From Petrimonas mucosa (lineage in GTDB: Bacteria > Bacteroidota > Bacteroidia > Bacteroidales > Dysgonomonadaceae): a DNA stretch of 64,000 nucleotides. The notes under the pieces are model-generated. The model was given only the letters and a program-made list of their open reading frames with translations. It was not told the origin of the DNA and ran no database searches. Of this stretch, positions 54,029-64,000 are shown one piece after another (the first letter of the stretch is position 1; every line of letters begins with the position of its first letter). The position numbers and the translations under genes are program-made. Location: contig NZ_LT608328.1 of NCBI RefSeq assembly GCF_900095795.1, positions 737,001 through 801,000 of the forward strand, given 5' to 3'.

Positions 54029-55408
54029 CTAAAATGAGCTGTAGATGATGTCAAGCTTCAGTTTCTCCGGTGCCCTTTCAAGCATTGCTGCCGACGGTTT
54101 CATCTGGTTGTATATGGCAGTGGGAGTGCTTGTCGATGAGTAGTAATAGCTGCTTGTGGTGGAGAAGGTAATGTCCACCGGAATGAGATAATAGGTGAGA
54201 TCGAACGGCTCGCTCTTCTGCCGCTTGTAATAATTGATCATTGCGGCAATATTTCCGAAATTGTACGAGTAGGTATTTGGGTCGAAAGAAGCATAGAAGC
54301 TGGTTACATTGTCGTGTAGCTTCCTGTTCTCAAAGAAGCCGTTCAGTGAATCCTTGTTTATCAGCAGCAGATGGTCAGGCGGAGAGAGCTTAACCTTTTC
54401 ATCCTGGTATACTTCGGGGATGGCGTAGACCGTGAATCGGGCCTGGTTCAATGAGCGGTTGGCCAGATCAGCATAGATCTCCGAGATGGGGAAGGTGATT
54501 TCGGTATTCACGCCGGCCGGACTCTTCACGAAGGTGACATTGTCGTTCGCTTCCAGCAGCTGCTCATTCTTGTTCTCTATATGGTTGATCTGCGTCACTT
54601 CCGGCGAGATGTTCAGCCGGTACTCAGCTGTTCGTATCGTGTCGGTCTTGGTGGAGGATCCCTTGGGATCGAGGTAGCTGTAGAATATGTTCAGTGATGT
54701 CAGGTTTACGTTCAGGATCGTACTGCTTCCAAACTCTGTGGTGACGTACAGGCCCGGGAAAAATTCACGGAATGTTTCGGTATTTTTCAACTTCCCATGA
54801 TCCGGTTTCTTGAATTCATCGAGGAACAGCTGGCCCAAAGACTTTGGCAGATCGGTGAGGATTTCGTAGATCTTGATCGTCTGCGAGGTGGTTCCTGAGT
54901 AGTAGGTCTCCGTACGGTAGGTATTGTTCTTGCCGGTGAAGGTCTTCGTTCCGAGCGGAGCGCTCATGTCGACCTTCGTCTTCGGGTCGAAGTTGGTGTA
55001 GTTGTGGTTCTTGGGTAACGCTTCGATTACCCTGTACACCGCCAGCTTCATGGGCGACAGCGAGTCTCCTATCAGTGAGGTGTAGGAGATGGTCAGACGG
55101 ACAGAATCGATAACAGCACCATCTTTAAACACCTGGTTCTCGGAAAGGTAGAACTCCCCCACATAATCAGACCGGATGGACCCGAAGACCGGGTCGACAT
55201 ACTCGCCCAGAATCGGATATTTGGTCCGGGAGAAGACAGAATCCACCTGTATGGTCCGGGACGATAAGGTCAATGTGTCCGTGCCCACCTGAACCCTGTC
55301 ATTTTCCGGCTGTATGGAAAAACCGATCTTGTCGAGGGTGTCGACACAAGATGTGAAAATGATCACAAGGGTGATGCTCAATAGCTTGTATAAGGTGTGA
55401 AATTTCAT
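54029..55408 (-). CDS. DUF4270-family lipoprotein
   Basis: 459 residues from the ATG at 55408, which gives a lipoprotein signal (lipobox FTSC, Cys about 20); 46 more codons upstream are open but pass through a terminator. The body is beta-rich with many Ser/Thr and Tyr (GKNNTYRTETYYSGTTSQTIKI). It has the family pattern GTDTLTLSSRTIQVDSVFSRTKYPILGEYVDPVFGSIRSDY near the N-terminus. Function unknown; a cell-surface role is likely. It lies downstream of a glycogen-synthase homologue, an arrangement I recall from other Bacteroidales. Confidence 0.85.
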   Translation of the reverse strand: MKFHTLYKLLSITLVIIFTSCVDTLDKIGFSIQPENDRVQVGTDTLTLSSRTIQVDSVFSRTKYPILGEYVDPVFGSIRSDYVGEFYLSENQVFKDGAVIDSVRLTISYTSLIGDSLSPMKLAVYRVIEALPKNHNYTNFDPKTKVDMSAPLGTKTFTGKNNTYRTETYYSGTTSQTIKIYEILTDLPKSLGQLFLDEFKKPDHGKLKNTETFREFFPGLYVTTEFGSSTILNVNLTSLNIFYSYLDPKGSSTKTDTIRTAEYRLNISPEVTQINHIENKNEQLLEANDNVTFVKSPAGVNTEITFPISEIYADLANRSLNQARFTVYAIPEVYQDEKVKLSPPDHLLLINKDSLNGFFENRKLHDNVTSFYASFDPNTYSYNFGNIAAMINYYKRQKSEPFDLTYYLIPVDITFSTTSSYYYSSTSTPTAIYNQMKPSAAMLERAPEKLKLDIIYSSF

Positions 55409-55458
55409 TCGTCTCAAAAAATTATGAACGCAAATATCTGAAAAAAATAGTTGAAAAA

Positions 55459-55477
55459 AAAGCCCATTACAGGCTTT
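55459..55477 (-). terminator. terminator after the glycogen-synthase homologue
   Basis: On the minus strand AAAGCC, 7-base loop, GGCTTT and then TTTTTT. It separates the GT5 gene from the DUF4270 gene. Confidence 0.6.
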
Positions 55478-55549
55478 CTTGTTTTTTTTAATGATAATTG
55501 TCAATCGCGACAAAAAATGATGGGCCTTACCTCCTCTTTTTGCCACAAT

Positions 55550-56368
55550 TCAGGAACCGATCTTGTCGCAAAATTCGCCTATCCGTTCCAGGTTGCTGTC
55601 GAAATCGGAGGTGTAGGTCAGGTAGGGAATCTGTTTGTCGAGAATGTATTTGTTCAGTTCCTCCCGGATATTTTCACTTCCCTGAATCACCCCGTCGGAA
55701 TAGTCGATGGCCAGTTTTGTAAGGTTTACAAAATCCATCTTTCCCCGTTTCCTGACATCTTCAATCTCCCTGTCGCCGATAGTGTCGAAACGAAGTTTTT
55801 CCGAAAATCCCTCTTTGAACGGTTTTTCGAAATTTTCATCGTAAACGGAGTAGATCACTTTGGCGTTCTTCAGACAGGGATCGTCTTTGTACCCTTTCTT
55901 GATATAAATTGGAGCCAGGGCGGTAAACCAGCCGTGGCAATGGATGATGTCGGGAACCCAGCGCAGTTTTTTTATGGTCTCAAGCACACCTCGGACAAAA
56001 AAGATGCTCCGTTCGTCATTATCGTCGTACTCTTCTCCCTTTTCATCGGCAAGGGTTTCGCGGTTCTGGAAAAAATCGTCGTTATCGATGAAATAGACCT
56101 GCATCCGTGCCGATTGTATGGAGGCAACCTTGATGATCAACGAGTGGTCTGAATCGTCGATAATCAGATTCATGCCCGAGAGGCGGATCACTTCGTGCAG
56201 TTGATTCCTCCGTTCATTAATATTACCGAATTTTGGCATGAATGTCCGGATCTCGTGACCTTTGTCCTGAATGGCTTGGGGTAGGTATCTCGAAATTTGC
56301 GAAATTTGTGTTTCCGGTAAATAAGGAAAAATTTCCTGCGTGATGTAGAGAATTCTTTTTTGGTTCAT
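55550..56368 (-). CDS. glycogen/starch synthase homologue, GT5 domain only
   Basis: 272 residues, about half of a normal GlgA (near 480). It covers the N-terminal GT5 Rossmann domain: RILYITQEIFPYLPE, ARMQVYFIDNDDFFQ, the DIIHCHGWFTALAPIYIKKGY core and the VIYSVYDENFEKPF segment. The C-terminal GT-B domain is absent. The Lys-x-Gly-Gly loop that binds ADP-glucose in GlgA (KTGGL after the first strand) is replaced by LPETQIS. Single-domain versions are common in Bacteroidetes, but catalysis by this one is doubtful; a binding or regulatory role is possible. Confidence 0.8.
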   Translation of the reverse strand: MNQKRILYITQEIFPYLPETQISQISRYLPQAIQDKGHEIRTFMPKFGNINERRNQLHEVIRLSGMNLIIDDSDHSLIIKVASIQSARMQVYFIDNDDFFQNRETLADEKGEEYDDNDERSIFFVRGVLETIKKLRWVPDIIHCHGWFTALAPIYIKKGYKDDPCLKNAKVIYSVYDENFEKPFKEGFSEKLRFDTIGDREIEDVRKRGKMDFVNLTKLAIDYSDGVIQGSENIREELNKYILDKQIPYLTYTSDFDSNLERIGEFCDKIGS

Positions 56369-56394
56369 TTAACTAACTTTCTTCAAATTCATTA

Positions 56395-56402
56395 CAAAGA
56401 TA
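56395..56402 (-). promoter_or_regulatory. -7 element of the GT5 gene
   Basis: TATCTTTG on the minus strand, exact consensus, leader about 20 bases. The rest of 56403-56595 is AT-rich with T-runs and no gene. Confidence 0.55.
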
Positions 56403-56595
56403 ATAAAAAAAATCCGCATAACTGCAAAATCTTTTTATCGGTTTTTTATTTGTTTTTGATATTCAGTTGTTTATAGAAAAGCGGATCGTCTGTTTTTTTG
56501 GAAAAGAGTTGATATTCTGCTTTTTTTTTCAATAAAAAATTTGTTGCTTTGCAGGCTGAAACGAAAGAAGAAAAAAACCAGTACATCTCTTTTTT

Positions 56596-57918
56596 GTGTA
56601 TTCCAACAAGCATGTAGTAAAAATCAGTCTGCCCATTCTGCTCAGTTTGCTGGCGCAGAACATTATTCAGGTCATCGATACTGCCTTTCTCGGACGTGTT
56701 GGAGAGGTGGAGCTGGGTGCGTCCGCACTGGCCGGAATCATCTACATCGCCATCTACACCATTGGCTTCGGGTTCAGCATGGGAAGCCAGATACTGATAG
56801 GCAGACGCAACGGGGAGAAAAATTTTCACCAGATAGGGGAGATCGTCATCCAGGGAGTCCTGTTCCTGCTTATTCCGGGCCTCCTGCTGATTGCAGCCTT
56901 CAAGTTGGGTCTTACCGGTGTGTTGATGCGCCTCTTCCAGTCGGAAAACATAAGTGAGGCAGTTTCCGGTTATCTCGACTGGCGGGTATACGGTTTTGTA
57001 TTCGCCTTTGCCAACAGTACCTTCCGGGCCTTCTATATCGGCATTGCCCGGACAAAGGTGCTTACCATCAATTCGCTGGTGATGGCGGTGGTAAATCTGG
57101 TTCTCGATTATGGACTGATCTTCGGTAACCTGGGGATGCCAAAAATGGGGATGGGCGGGGCGGCACTGGCTTCGGTCATTGCTGAAGCCTCATCCACGCT
57201 CTTTTTCATTCTCTACACCAGAAAGACGGTCGATCTGGAGAAGTACGGCTTCCGGAGGATCATTTTCAGGTGGTCGGTAGTGAAGAGGGTGCTCGACATC
57301 TCCATCTACATGATGCTCCAATACCTGCTGTCGATCGTAACCTGGCTGATGTTCTTCGTCTTTATCGAAAATTACCTGGGCGAACACTCGTTGGCCGTTA
57401 CCAATATCGTGCGAAGTCTCTATACCATTGTCACCATCCCCTCTCATGCCCTGGGTTCGGCGGTAAACACCCTGGTGAGCAATACTATCGGGGCAGGAAG
57501 AAAGAACGAGGTGTTGAACCTGATCAGGCGGGTCACCATGATCAGCCTCGGCTCGATGTCTGCTATCGTATTTGCCGTTGCGATAATTCCACGGCTGGTT
57601 ATCCAAATCTACACCAGCGATCCCTCCCTGATTGAGGATACGGTGGCACCGCTCTATGTGCTGTTGAGCTCGCTCCCTTTCTATGCGGCGGGAACGGTAC
57701 TCTACAGTTCGGTCTCCGGAACCGGGAACACGCAAAGGGCGTTGCTCTTTGAGATTGTAACTTTGCTTGGATATATCCTCTATTCGTGGTTTATCGTCGT
57801 TCATCTCCGTTTGCCGGTCGGTTGGGCTTGGACTACCGAGCATGTATATTGGTTTCAGCTGATGCTCTTCTCGCTCTTTTACCTTCGAAGCAAGCGATGG
57901 ATGGATAAGAAGATATAG
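56596..57918 (+). CDS. MATE-family efflux transporter
   Basis: 440 residues, 12 hydrophobic segments in two halves. The start MYSNKHVVKISLPILLSLLA-like segment and VIDTAFLGRVGEVELGASAL are the typical MATE helix 1, and FGFSMGSQILIGRRNG follows. The second half has a similar ALGSAVNTLVSNTIGAG repeat. It exports drugs or metabolites using a cation gradient; substrate unknown. It starts at a GTG with no ATG alternative nearby that keeps the N-terminal motif. Confidence 0.92.
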   Translation: MYSNKHVVKISLPILLSLLAQNIIQVIDTAFLGRVGEVELGASALAGIIYIAIYTIGFGFSMGSQILIGRRNGEKNFHQIGEIVIQGVLFLLIPGLLLIAAFKLGLTGVLMRLFQSENISEAVSGYLDWRVYGFVFAFANSTFRAFYIGIARTKVLTINSLVMAVVNLVLDYGLIFGNLGMPKMGMGGAALASVIAEASSTLFFILYTRKTVDLEKYGFRRIIFRWSVVKRVLDISIYMMLQYLLSIVTWLMFFVFIENYLGEHSLAVTNIVRSLYTIVTIPSHALGSAVNTLVSNTIGAGRKNEVLNLIRRVTMISLGSMSAIVFAVAIIPRLVIQIYTSDPSLIEDTVAPLYVLLSSLPFYAAGTVLYSSVSGTGNTQRALLFEIVTLLGYILYSWFIVVHLRLPVGWAWTTEHVYWFQLMLFSLFYLRSKRWMDKKI

Positions 57919-57928
57919 GGAATTTTCG

Positions 57929-57936
57929 TATCTTTA
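57929..57936 (+). promoter_or_regulatory. possible -7 element of the barrel-like protein gene
   Basis: TATCTTTA, one mismatch to TAnnTTTG, about 15 bases of leader before the ATG at 57957. Confidence 0.35.
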
Positions 57937-57956
57937 CAGACCGAAAGACGAACAAT

Positions 57957-61072
<3,116 letters not shown>

Positions 61073-61075
61073 GAG

Positions 61076-62926
61076 ATGATAACAACATTGATCATATTGA
61101 TCGTTACTGCAGCCCTGTTTGTCTGGGGAAAGATCCGTTCCGATATTGTGGCACTCTGTTCGCTGCTGGCCCTCCTGCTTACGGATGTGCTGACACCGGA
61201 GGAGGCCCTTGCCGGATTTTCCAACCCCATCGTGATCATGATCGCGGCTCTCTTTGTTGTTGGGGGTGCCATCTTCCAGACAGGTCTTGCAGGAATGGTG
61301 AGTAAAAGGGTGTTGCGCTTTGCCGGCAACAGCGATTATAAGCTTTTTCTGCTGGTGGTATCGGTGACCGCACTTATCGGCTCGGTATTGAGCAATACGG
61401 GAACGGTGGCGTTGCTGATGCCAATCGTGGTGAGCATGGCTGCCTCTTCTTCCTTGAGCGTACGGCGTCTGCTGATGCCGATGGCTTTCGCCAGCAGCAT
61501 CGGCGGGATGATGACGCTGATCGGTACGCCTCCCATCCTTATCGCCCACAATGCACTGGTTGAGGCCGGGGAACGTGGGTTTTCGTTTTTTACCACCTTG
61601 CCCGTTGGTATCCTGTTGTTGCTTTTCGGAATTGTACTGTTGTGGCCCCTGACCAGGATGCTCGACCGGAAAGATCGTAGGGAGGATGATGATAGCCGTT
61701 CGACGGTGAAATCGCCAAAACAGCTGGTCACGGAGTACAGGCTGGCAGAGAACATGTACAGGGTAGAGACAAATGAAAAATCGGCGGTGGTAGGGAAAAA
61801 ACTTTCCGAACTCAATATTACGGAGCAGTATGCAGTGACCATCACCGAAATACGTCACCGGATAGTCACCCCGTTCAGGAAGAGCATCACGCAAGAGTTG
61901 CCGGAGGCGGGCTCGGTACTGGGCGATAATGATGTGTTGTACCTGGTTGGCGATTTTGTCAACGTTTCCCGCTTTGTTGAAGAGAACGGATTGAATTTTC
62001 TGGACCGCTCTTCGGACGACTCCATTCCCTCCTTCTCTGGAAAACTGAAGTTTGACGAGATCGGGATGGCCGAAGTGGTGGTGCTCGCCAACTCCAATAT
62101 CATTGGTCGCCCCGTCAAGGAGTCGGGCTTTCGGAACAACTACAACGTGAACATTATCGGCATACAGCGAAAAGACCGTTATGTGGTGCAGAATGTGAAG
62201 GATGAGAAGATCCAGTCGGGCGACATGTTGCTGGTACAGGGCACCTGGGAGGATATCGACCGGTTGAGCCGATTGCAGTCCGAGATTGTGGTGATTGGCC
62301 AGCCCTCGGTGGAGGCGTCCAAGGTGCCGCTCGAGGAGAAGGCACCTGCGGCCGGGATCATTATGGTGTTGATGGTGGCGGCAATGGTATTCAATCTCTT
62401 CCCCCCCGTAGTAGCGGTATTGATGGCTGCTGTAGCCATGATCCTGGTGGGATGTTTCCGGAGCGTACGCGATGCCTATCGTACCATCAACTGGGAGAGC
62501 GTTGTCCTCTTTGCCGCCATGATGCCACTGGCAACTGCCATGGAGAAGACGGGAACATCGGAGCTGATCTCTTCCGGCATCGTCGGATCGTTGGGGAGCA
62601 ACGGACCACATCTGGTGTTGGCTGGAATCTATCTGGGGACCTCCATCCTGACGATGTTTATCAGCAACACGGCGACAGCTATCCTGTTTGCACCCATTGC
62701 ATTGCAAGCCGCTGCTTCGCTAGATGTCAGTCCTTATCCGTTTCTGGTAGCCGTGGCGGTTGCTGCCAGCATGTGTTTTGCAAGCCCCTTCTCCACACCT
62801 CCAAACGCCATGGTGATGTCGGCCGGGCGCTACTGTTTCATGGATTATGTGAAGGTGGGACTGCCCCTCCAGGTTGTGCTTATGGTGCTCATGGTATTTG
62901 CCCTGCCGCTACTCTTCCCCTTCTGA
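61076..62926 (+). CDS. SLC13/DASS-family permease with two TrkA-C (RCK_C) domains
   Basis: 616 residues. Membrane half 1 (about 1-205) includes SNTGTVALLMPIVVSMA and GGMMTLIGTPPILIAHNAL. Two cytoplasmic RCK_C domains (about 220-300 and 310-385) follow, with VVGKKLSELNITEQYAVTITEI and IIGRPVKESGFRNNYNVNIIGI. Membrane half 2 (about 395-616) has MFISNTATAILFAPIAL and FSTPPNAMVMSAGRY, the SNT-type sodium and substrate motifs. It imports an anion such as sulfate, phosphate or a dicarboxylate; which one cannot be read from sequence. It follows ligA by 3 bases. Confidence 0.92.
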   Translation: MITTLIILIVTAALFVWGKIRSDIVALCSLLALLLTDVLTPEEALAGFSNPIVIMIAALFVVGGAIFQTGLAGMVSKRVLRFAGNSDYKLFLLVVSVTALIGSVLSNTGTVALLMPIVVSMAASSSLSVRRLLMPMAFASSIGGMMTLIGTPPILIAHNALVEAGERGFSFFTTLPVGILLLLFGIVLLWPLTRMLDRKDRREDDDSRSTVKSPKQLVTEYRLAENMYRVETNEKSAVVGKKLSELNITEQYAVTITEIRHRIVTPFRKSITQELPEAGSVLGDNDVLYLVGDFVNVSRFVEENGLNFLDRSSDDSIPSFSGKLKFDEIGMAEVVVLANSNIIGRPVKESGFRNNYNVNIIGIQRKDRYVVQNVKDEKIQSGDMLLVQGTWEDIDRLSRLQSEIVVIGQPSVEASKVPLEEKAPAAGIIMVLMVAAMVFNLFPPVVAVLMAAVAMILVGCFRSVRDAYRTINWESVVLFAAMMPLATAMEKTGTSELISSGIVGSLGSNGPHLVLAGIYLGTSILTMFISNTATAILFAPIALQAAASLDVSPYPFLVAVAVAASMCFASPFSTPPNAMVMSAGRYCFMDYVKVGLPLQVVLMVLMVFALPLLFPF

Positions 62927-62930
62927 ACAG

Positions 62931-64000
62931 TTACTGAAAGGTGGACAACTCCTGAAGCAGGGTTCCCGGACGGAAAATCTCATTCCATTCGAACGAGGTG
63001 AATACGAGCTTCTCGGCTGCATTCTTTTCACCTGCTTCAAAAAAGAGGGCTACCCGTCCATCCGCCAGTTGGGCAATGCAGGAGTAGGCTGCAGGACCGC
63101 TGTAAACCAGCTTGCTGTTGCTCCACTCCTGGCAGTCGTTGAAACTGACCTTGAGTGTAAGATGGCTCCTTCCGCGTGAGACAGCCGGGTTAAGAAACAG
63201 GTGTGCCAGTTTGCCCTCTGCTACTTCAATGCAGTGGACGGATGCTTGACAGACTGATTCTACCAACTGGTAATCATGCTCAATATCCGACCATGTTTCC
63301 CCCCCCCATCCTTGCTGTAGCTGACACCCCTTGCCTGTTGATTGTTATAGGACCGCATGTTCATGAGCAAGATCCCGTCTGACAATTCCGTTATTTGACT
63401 TTCATTGCATCCCGGCGTGATCGGTTCACCGATCTGCCACGACTTGCCATGATCGTCAGAGTAGATCACATGGACTCCATAGCTGTAGGGCCCATTGGCC
63501 AGATTCCCTTCCGGATCGTCGTAGCTGTGGTTTGCCGGGATGATCAGCCTCCCTTTGTGGAGTCCCCTCCTTAGCTGAATACCTACGCCTGGACCGGTAG
63601 CGTACCATCCCCAGGAGGGATAGCGGCAACTCTCACCAAGACTTAAGGGGGCAGACCATGTTTTACCATCATCGTCGGAGTAGGTGACATAAGGTAGCCT
63701 GGGAGATCGTGATGTTTTTCGGATGATCTCATTTTCCCTCTCTTTGCCGTTGTTCCAGGTTAAAAAGAGCCAGATACGACCAGTCTCCTCATCGATTACC
63801 GGGCAGGGATTTCCGCAGGTGTTGCCACCATCATCCCATACGATCTGCTCTTCACTCCAGCTCTTTCCGTTATCTTCAGAACGTTTCAGCAACAGGTTTA
63901 TATCACCTGTATCACCTGCTTCACGCCCTTCACAGAAGGCGAGCAAAGTCCCTTTTCCGGTCACGATCAACGATGGTATCCGATAATTGTTGCAACTCCC
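62931..64000 (-). pseudogene. GH33 sialidase, frameshifted in a G9 tract and cut by the window edge
   Basis: Exo-sialidase of the six-blade propeller type. The coding strand enters the window in frame with YRIPSLIVTGKGTLLAFCEGR, the RIP motif with its arginine. Asp-box motifs SEDNGKSW, SDDDGKTW and SDDHGKSW follow at the usual spacing. After SKDGG the frame breaks at nine consecutive G (plus-strand C 63299-63307). In the frame that restores SKDGGETWSDIEHDYQLVE the protein continues to 62931 with the third-arginine region. The enzyme is therefore out of frame by one base as given, either a real off state or a sequencing or assembly slip. The 5' end lies beyond base 64000. Confidence 0.85.

Noticed and set aside
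55409-55546. N-terminal extension of the DUF4270 protein
   Set aside because: It would cross a terminator and lose the lipoprotein signal that starts at 55408.

Overview
The window looks like a chromosomal segment of a Bacteroidales bacterium with roughly balanced base composition. Inference from protein types only: a Dysgonomonadaceae-like organism such as Proteiniphilum or Petrimonas is possible. The evidence is a SusC/SusD polysaccharide utilisation locus (PUL), Bacteroidetes-only families (DUF4270, DUF4292, DUF4369-TlpA, DUF4372 transposase), lipoproteins with late lipoboxes, and many intergenic copies of the Bacteroidetes -7 promoter element TAnnTTTG.

Layout. 1-4265 (minus): menaquinone operon, hotdog thioesterase-menF-menD-menB-menC, cut by the left edge inside menC. 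4288-16578 (minus): a PUL with a membrane-tethered regulator, SusC, SusD, a LamG-type lipoprotein, a GH144-like endo-beta-1,2-glucanase and a GH3 beta-glucosidase; the enzyme pair points to beta-1,2-glucan. 16617-17342: an unrecognised protein. 17519-21860 (plus): dut, a TPR protein, a DUF4292 lipoprotein and an EnvC-like factor with a degenerate LytM domain. 21902-25988 (plus): a nucleoside transporter overlapping an HMA-AraC fusion regulator, then a copper P-type ATPase preceded by a 30-bp palindrome. 26055-32751 (minus): M16 peptidase, nucleoside phosphorylase, FloA, NfeD and a TPR/PD40 protein.

32752-34158 is the accessory stretch: an internally deleted IS110-family element, folded sequence downstream of it, and a compact untranslated transcription unit on the minus strand (about 33975-34095) with its own promoter, nested hairpins and a terminator. 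I consider this putative small RNA the least explained object in the window. It is followed by a divergent GH92 lipoprotein (plus), guaA and a TlpA-type thioredoxin. On the minus strand come a 7TM-HD (PgpH-like) phosphodiesterase, gltX, a DUF4372 transposase stump, wbqC-like, lepB, dapB and an SDR epimerase.

The right third holds rnr, a methyltransferase plus flippase pair, queG-ruvB, a DUF4270 lipoprotein, a GT5-only glycogen-synthase homologue lacking the family's nucleotide-sugar lysine motif, a MATE exporter, a barrel-like surface protein, ligA and a DASS/SLC13 transporter. A GH33 sialidase runs off the right edge and carries a 9-base G tract that breaks its frame. No rRNA, tRNA or CRISPR array was seen.
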